Assembly (NCBI GenBank): GCA_910584195.1
Contig: CAJTYV010000003.1
Span: 62,001 to 126,000 of the forward strand
Source of the DNA: an uncultured Ruminococcus sp.
GTDB taxonomy: Bacteria; Bacillota; Clostridia; Oscillospirales; Ruminococcaceae
Reading direction: 5' to 3'
DNA length: 64,000 nt
This document shows, piece after piece, positions 60,436-64,000 of this stretch. A model generated the notes under the pieces. That model was not told where the DNA came from. It was given only the letters and a program-made list of their open reading frames with translations, and searched no databases. The stretch's first letter is position 1. The number at the start of each line of letters is the position of its first letter. The translations under genes and the position numbers were made by a program.

Positions 60436-61551
60436 CTATTCGTTTTTAAATGTTCCCAAAAATCTGAAATATTCAAGATTTTCAGCTAAATCGTTCATAA
60501 GGGCTTTTACGCCCGGATCATCAATACGTCCGTCAAAATCAAGATAAAACATTACGTTGAAGCTTCCGTCCTTCAGCGGTCTGCTTTCTATATTCTGCAA
60601 ATTCATACCGTTTACACAGAACTTTGTAAGAAGCCGATACAGACTCCACTCCGTATCCGGAATTTTCAGCATAACAGAAACAGAATCCGCTTCGGGAGCT
60701 ATCTGCATGTCCCTTGAAATGCAAATAAACCGTGTGCGGTTGAGTTCGCAGTCAGCCACATTCTGCGCAATAATGTTAAGTCCGAGACGCTGAGCGCAGT
60801 TCACCGAACAGATAGCTGCGATTTTTTCATCGCTTTCAGACACCATAGCGGCGGCTGTTGCGGTATTGCCGTATTCGGCAGTTTTCAGACCGTGCGCGGT
60901 CAGAAAATTGCAGCATTGCGAGATCGCCTGAGGATGCGAATAAACGGTCGTTATCTCCTCTAACGACGAAGCGTTTTTAGAGGCTATGCAGTGATTTATC
61001 TCAACGCATACCTCCTTGACCGTGTAAACGCTGTATTTCGCCATAAGGTCGTATGTGCTGCTTACCGAGCCTGCCGTTGAATTATGTACGGGCAATATGC
61101 CGTAATCCAGCTCTCCCGACTGCACAGCGGCAAAAACGTCCTCAAAAGTTTTATAAAATATCGGTTGCTTATCGCCGAAGATAAGCCTTGCCGCAGTTTC
61201 GGAATTAGCCCCCGAAGTTCCCTGACATCCGATACGCTCCGCATTTTCAAAGTCAGGAACATCATACACTGTTTCCTCTGCTGCCGAAAGAAGCTTTCTG
61301 TTCTGCAATATCTTGCTTATATCCATTATAGAAGTAAAAAGAGCCGCCGTACCTGCTTCAAGCTCCTTATCGTTTGTCAAAGCCTTTATACGGTCTATTA
61401 TCTGCTTTTCTCTCCCACCCTGAAATACGGGCAGATTATGTTCCTTTTTGTAATCCGCAACTTCCCGGCACAGCTCCATACGCTTCATGAAAAGTCCGAG
61501 TATCTGTTCGTCTATATTGTCTATATTATTGCGAAGCTGCTGTAGATTCAT
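60436..61551 (-). CDS. pheA: Bifunctional chorismate mutase / prephenate dehydratase
   Basis: A 371-residue P-protein. Chorismate mutase (1-85) begins LQQLRNNIDNIDEQILGLFMKRM. The prephenate dehydratase domain (about 105-285) has GCQGTSGANSETAARLIFG and the NRTRF segment. The C-terminal ACT domain has the ESRP motif for phenylalanine feedback. It leads from chorismate to phenylpyruvate. GGAGG ribosome binding site. It forms a two-gene unit with metH. The promoter has a palindromic spacer. Confidence 0.95.
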   Translation of the reverse strand: MNLQQLRNNIDNIDEQILGLFMKRMELCREVADYKKEHNLPVFQGGREKQIIDRIKALTNDKELEAGTAALFTSIMDISKILQNRKLLSAAEETVYDVPDFENAERIGCQGTSGANSETAARLIFGDKQPIFYKTFEDVFAAVQSGELDYGILPVHNSTAGSVSSTYDLMAKYSVYTVKEVCVEINHCIASKNASSLEEITTVYSHPQAISQCCNFLTAHGLKTAEYGNTATAAAMVSESDEKIAAICSVNCAQRLGLNIIAQNVADCELNRTRFICISRDMQIAPEADSVSVMLKIPDTEWSLYRLLTKFCVNGMNLQNIESRPLKDGSFNVMFYLDFDGRIDDPGVKALMNDLAENLEYFRFLGTFKNE

Positions 61552-61582
61552 TTTTATCCTCCTGAGATTATTTTATACTTCT

Positions 61583-61611
61583 ATTATATCAGCTTTTTGC
61601 TGATAAATCAA
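61583..61611 (-). promoter_or_regulatory. pheA promoter with palindromic spacer
   Basis: TTGATT and TATAAT with 17 bases between on the minus strand. The spacer contains a perfect 7-bp inverted repeat (TATCAGC-AAAAA-GCTGATA, 61587-61605) that also covers the start of the -10 box. It could be an operator for a repressor. Confidence 0.7.
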
Positions 61612-61782
61612 GATAAAATTTACAGAAATTGCCCCGAGAATAATATCGGGATTCCAAGGGGACAACTCCTCTTGTGAGGCGAAGCTCTGCATATCGTTCG
61701 GACGCACTGCAAAAGATGAATTTTCAAATAGTCTGCAAGAGAGCGCGTTCCCTAAAAGAAAATATCAACTTATAATAATTTG

Positions 61783-61805
61783 GGCGGAGAACAATGTCCT
61801 CCGCC
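61783..61805 (-). terminator. Possible terminator of trpB2
   Basis: GGCGGAG and CTCCGCC form a 7-bp stem behind the trpB2 stop. The following minus-strand bases are CAAATTATTAT, a weak T-run. From here to 61612 I also see a CCCGAT/ATCGGG dyad (61630-61650) but no gene. Confidence 0.5.
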
Positions 61806-61821
61806 AAACTACATATTACGC

Positions 61822-63198
61822 TTATTTGCCTATTTTCGGGAGAGTATCGAACGATCTCCGCAATTCCTCATCCGTAGGGATATAGTCGCCCATTTTGCCG
61901 TCATTGTATGCGGCGTAAGCGTACATATCAAAATATCCCGTGCCGGTCAGACCAAAGAGTATCGTTTTATCCTCGCCCGTTTCCTTACACTTAAGGGCTT
62001 CGTCAACAGCCGCTTTAATGGCGTGGCTGCTCTCGGGTGCAGGAAGTATTCCCTCTACCCGCGCGAACTTCTGTGCGGCTTCAAATACTGCTGTCTGCTC
62101 AACTGCCCTTGCTTCCATAAGCCCCTGATCGTACAGCTCCGAAAGTATAGAACTCATACCGTGGTATCTCAATCCGCCCGCATGGTTTGCAGATGGCATG
62201 AATCCGCTGCCGAGAGTGTACATTTTCTGAAGCGGACAAACCTTGCCCGTATCACAGAAATCATACGCATAAACGCCCCTTGTAAGGCTCGGACATGAAG
62301 CCGGCTCAACAGCTATAATACGGTAATCAGCTTCACCGCGAAGCTTTTCGCCCATAAACGGAGCTATAAGTCCGCCGAGATTCGATCCGCCGCCTGCGCA
62401 TCCTATAATAATATCAGGCTTGATGTCATATTTATCCATAGCCGTTTTCGTTTCAAGACCTATGACGGTCTGATGAAGCAGAACCTGTGAAAGAACGCTG
62501 CCGAGTACATAACGGTACCCTTCCTGTGAAGTAGCCGCCTCTACAGCTTCTGAGATAGCGCAGCCGAGACTTCCGTTCGTATCGGGAAATTCAGTCAATA
62601 TCTTTTTGCCGACTTCCGTAGTCATCGAAGGAGACGGAGTTACACTTGCGCCATAAGTACGCATTACTTCGCGGCGGAAAGGCTTCTGCTCATATGAAAC
62701 CTTTACCATATAAACCTTGCAGTCCAAATCGAAATAAGAACAAGCCATAGAAAGAGCCGTTCCCCACTGACCTGCGCCCGTTTCCGTCGTAACGCCTTTC
62801 AAACCCTGCTTTTTAGCGTAGTACGCCTGTGCGATCGCTGAATTGAGCTTATGGCTGCCGCTGGTATTGTTTCCTTCAAATTTATAGTAGATTTTCGCCG
62901 GGGTATCAAGAGCCTTCTCAAGACAGTAAGCGCGTACAAGCGGTGCCGGACGGTACATCTTGTAGAAGCCGAGTATCTCCTCCGGAATGTCAATATAAGG
63001 CGTAGTTTCGTCAAGTTCCTGCTTAACAAGCTCATCGCAGAACACATGACCCAGTTCCTCGGCAGTAACAGGCATACCTGTTCCGGGGTTGAGCAGGGGA
63101 GCAGGCTTTTTCTTCATATCCGCACGTACATTGTACCACTGCTTAGGAAGCTCCTCCTCTGAAAGATAAATTTTATAAGGTATCTTTTCGTTTGACAT
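61822..63198 (-). CDS. trpB2: Tryptophan synthase beta chain, TrpB2 type
   Basis: About 458 residues, clearly longer than the usual 390-400 of TrpB1, with the extra N-terminal part of TrpB2 (YNVRADMKKKPAPLLNP). The PLP Lys is in NNTSGSHKLNSAIAQA, the catalytic Glu in TTETGAGQWG, and the phosphate-binding loop is CAGGGSNLGG. It makes tryptophan from indole and serine and does not need a TrpA partner. The ATG was chosen by AAAGGAG; a frame starting 19 codons earlier lies in the leader terminator. No other trp genes are nearby. It is controlled by a T-box. Confidence 0.94.
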   Translation of the reverse strand: MSNEKIPYKIYLSEEELPKQWYNVRADMKKKPAPLLNPGTGMPVTAEELGHVFCDELVKQELDETTPYIDIPEEILGFYKMYRPAPLVRAYCLEKALDTPAKIYYKFEGNNTSGSHKLNSAIAQAYYAKKQGLKGVTTETGAGQWGTALSMACSYFDLDCKVYMVKVSYEQKPFRREVMRTYGASVTPSPSMTTEVGKKILTEFPDTNGSLGCAISEAVEAATSQEGYRYVLGSVLSQVLLHQTVIGLETKTAMDKYDIKPDIIIGCAGGGSNLGGLIAPFMGEKLRGEADYRIIAVEPASCPSLTRGVYAYDFCDTGKVCPLQKMYTLGSGFMPSANHAGGLRYHGMSSILSELYDQGLMEARAVEQTAVFEAAQKFARVEGILPAPESSHAIKAAVDEALKCKETGEDKTILFGLTGTGYFDMYAYAAYNDGKMGDYIPTDEELRRSFDTLPKIGK

Positions 63199-63239
63199 AG
63201 TAATTTCTCCTTTCGGGAATCGCCTCGGCGAAAACGAAA

Positions 63240-63504
63240 GCCCCCGCCTCGGCATTAAAAACTAATGCCGGGACAGGAGCATATTAACAATGCTTCTGCG
63301 GTGCCACCCCGCTTGACGAAATAACCGTCCACTCTAAGGCTTTGATAACGCAGTACCGCTGCGGCTCGCCTACTGTGCCTAAGGCTGTTCGGTTCGCCCT
63401 CAGAAGCCCATTCTCTGCAATATCTCACATCGGCTCTCACCATATACCGATTCTCTGCGCTGAAAACATTGCAGTTACTCACACTTCTTCACAGGTTTTA
63501 ACAT
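63240..63504 (-). promoter_or_regulatory. Tryptophan T-box leader of trpB2
   Basis: The conserved T-box core GCGGGGTGGCACCGCAGAAG is present at 63312-63293. Upstream is a Stem I region whose specifier loop offers TGG (63410-63408) in AATGGGC, matching tRNA-Trp. Downstream is a long terminator stem (63280-63240, with CGGCATTA / TAATGCCG at its top) and a T-rich tract. Uncharged tRNA-Trp should favour the antiterminator and switch on trpB2. Confidence 0.92.
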
Positions 63505-63510
63505 AACTAT

Positions 63511-63539
63511 ATTTTATCATATTCCTGCTGATTTGTCAA
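63511..63539 (-). promoter_or_regulatory. Promoter of the T-box/trpB2 transcript
   Basis: Perfect TTGACA, 17 bases, TAAAAT on the minus strand, directly before the T-box leader. The bases 63540-63596 hold only a weak GTGC/GCAC dyad behind the edge gene. Confidence 0.85.
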
Positions 63540-63596
63540 CAGCGCATCGTTGATTTGTAAAATACGTGCAAAGCAGCACATTTTGTTTGTGCAAAT

Positions 63597-64000
63597 TCAC
63601 CTATGGCTTCCGCCGCCGCCGTGACCTCCTCCGCCACCGCCGCCGCTGCTGTGACCTCCGCTTCCGCCGCTGCTTGTTTCAATTTTTGTTCTGGTCGTAT
63701 ATGTTCGTATAAATCTGTCCTCACGGCGTGTAAAGCGCGTATCTTCCGAAGAAACATATACGTTCGGATTCACGGACGCTTTGAATTTATACTTGCTCTT
63801 AATGCTAAAATAATATACTATTGCAGCTATTATCCCCACAGGCAGAGCAAAAACCAAAACTATCATACGTTTACGAAGAGGAGGCTTTTGAGTTATCATA
63901 AGCTCGCCGTTTTTATAATAAAAATATTTTTCGGAATCGCTGTCATAATAATATGATTTTTTACCGTGATACTCGGAAAGCTGACCGAGAAAGCATACAA
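63597..64000 (-). CDS. Membrane protein with Gly-rich C-terminus, cut by window edge
   Basis: The C-terminal 134 residues of a gene open to the right edge, beginning VCFLGQLSEYHGKKSYYYDS. One membrane helix (MIVLVFALPVGIIAAIVYYF) is followed by a short strand region (ASVNPNVYVSSEDTRFTRRE). The protein ends with a Gly/Ser/His-rich tail (SGGSGGHSSGGGGGGG, then HGGGGSHR). This end is typical of TPM-domain (YgcG-like) membrane proteins, whose catalytic-like domain would lie outside the window. An internal ATG at 63899 is not the real start because the frame stays open and conserved-looking upstream. Confidence 0.75.
   Translation of the reverse strand, partial: VCFLGQLSEYHGKKSYYYDSDSEKYFYYKNGELMITQKPPLRKRMIVLVFALPVGIIAAIVYYFSIKSKYKFKASVNPNVYVSSEDTRFTRREDRFIRTYTTRTKIETSSGGSGGHSSGGGGGGGHGGGGSHR

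Noticed and set aside
58027..61821. SAM, cobalamin or phenylalanine T-box leader before pheA-metH
   Set aside because: No conserved core of these RNAs is visible; the leader between the promoter and the pheA ATG is too short.
63597..63680. The Gly/His-rich end as a possible frameshift artefact
   Set aside because: Such Gly/Ser-rich tails are normal for TPM-domain membrane proteins and the frame is open upstream to the window edge.
1..64000. CRISPR arrays, tRNA or rRNA genes, transposases, phage genes, replication origin
   Set aside because: None of their signatures was seen on either strand by eye; a small degenerate copy could still be missed.

Overview
The window looks like chromosome of a cellulosome-type gut or rumen Ruminococcus (Oscillospiraceae, Firmicutes). 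The evidence is: moderate-to-low G+C; strong GGAGG-type ribosome binding sites; TTGATT-N17-TATAAT-type promoters; a tryptophan T-box; Gram-positive gene orders (rimP-nusA-ylxR-ylxQ-infB-rbfA-nrnA-truB-ribF; mutS-mutL-miaA-hfq; yggS-sepF-ylmH-divIVA-ileS-lspA-rluD); and three secreted proteins ending in closely similar Ruminococcus-type dockerins. The species cannot be fixed from the sequence alone. I saw no tRNA, rRNA, CRISPR array, transposase or phage gene.

Layout, nearly all on the minus strand. Positions 1-2.9 kb hold a cut-off membrane protein, an AraC regulator and a split transketolase. From 25.5 down to 3 kb runs a long co-directional block: miaB, three related lipoprotein genes, a YmcA/YlbF protein, mutS, a small unknown gene, mutL, miaA, hfq, an HlyD-like protein, yggS, sepF, ylmH, divIVA, ileS, lspA, rluD and a HAD phosphatase. 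It joins tRNA modification, mismatch repair, RNA chaperoning, division-site proteins and lipoprotein maturation. At 25.7-27.8 kb is a dockerin-bearing GH26 mannanase. At 28-33.5 kb is a GldA/F/G-like ABC export operon with a DUF4340 protein. At 33.6-41.9 kb is the nusA-infB operon with its own promoter and leader hairpin.

From 42 to 58 kb is a more accessory stretch: a BIG2-domain membrane protein, a GT-C-like membrane protein, two orphan sugar-binding-type lipoproteins, a 2[4Fe-4S] ferredoxin, a small lipoprotein, an ECF sigma factor followed by an unusual membrane/dockerin fusion, a SpoVB/MATE-like flippase and a GH5 cellulase with dockerin. Three related but individually diverged fold-back elements lie here, each keeping nested perfect stems around a TGTC loop. 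From 58 to 64 kb are metH, pheA, a T-box-controlled trpB2 and a cut-off Gly-rich membrane protein.

The most unusual items are (1) the fold-back element family whose stems change together between copies, (2) the ECF sigma factor coupled to one reading frame that joins an anti-sigma-like membrane segment to a complete secreted dockerin protein with its own internal ribosome binding site, and (3) the mosaic lipoprotein trio placed between miaB and the ymcA-like gene.
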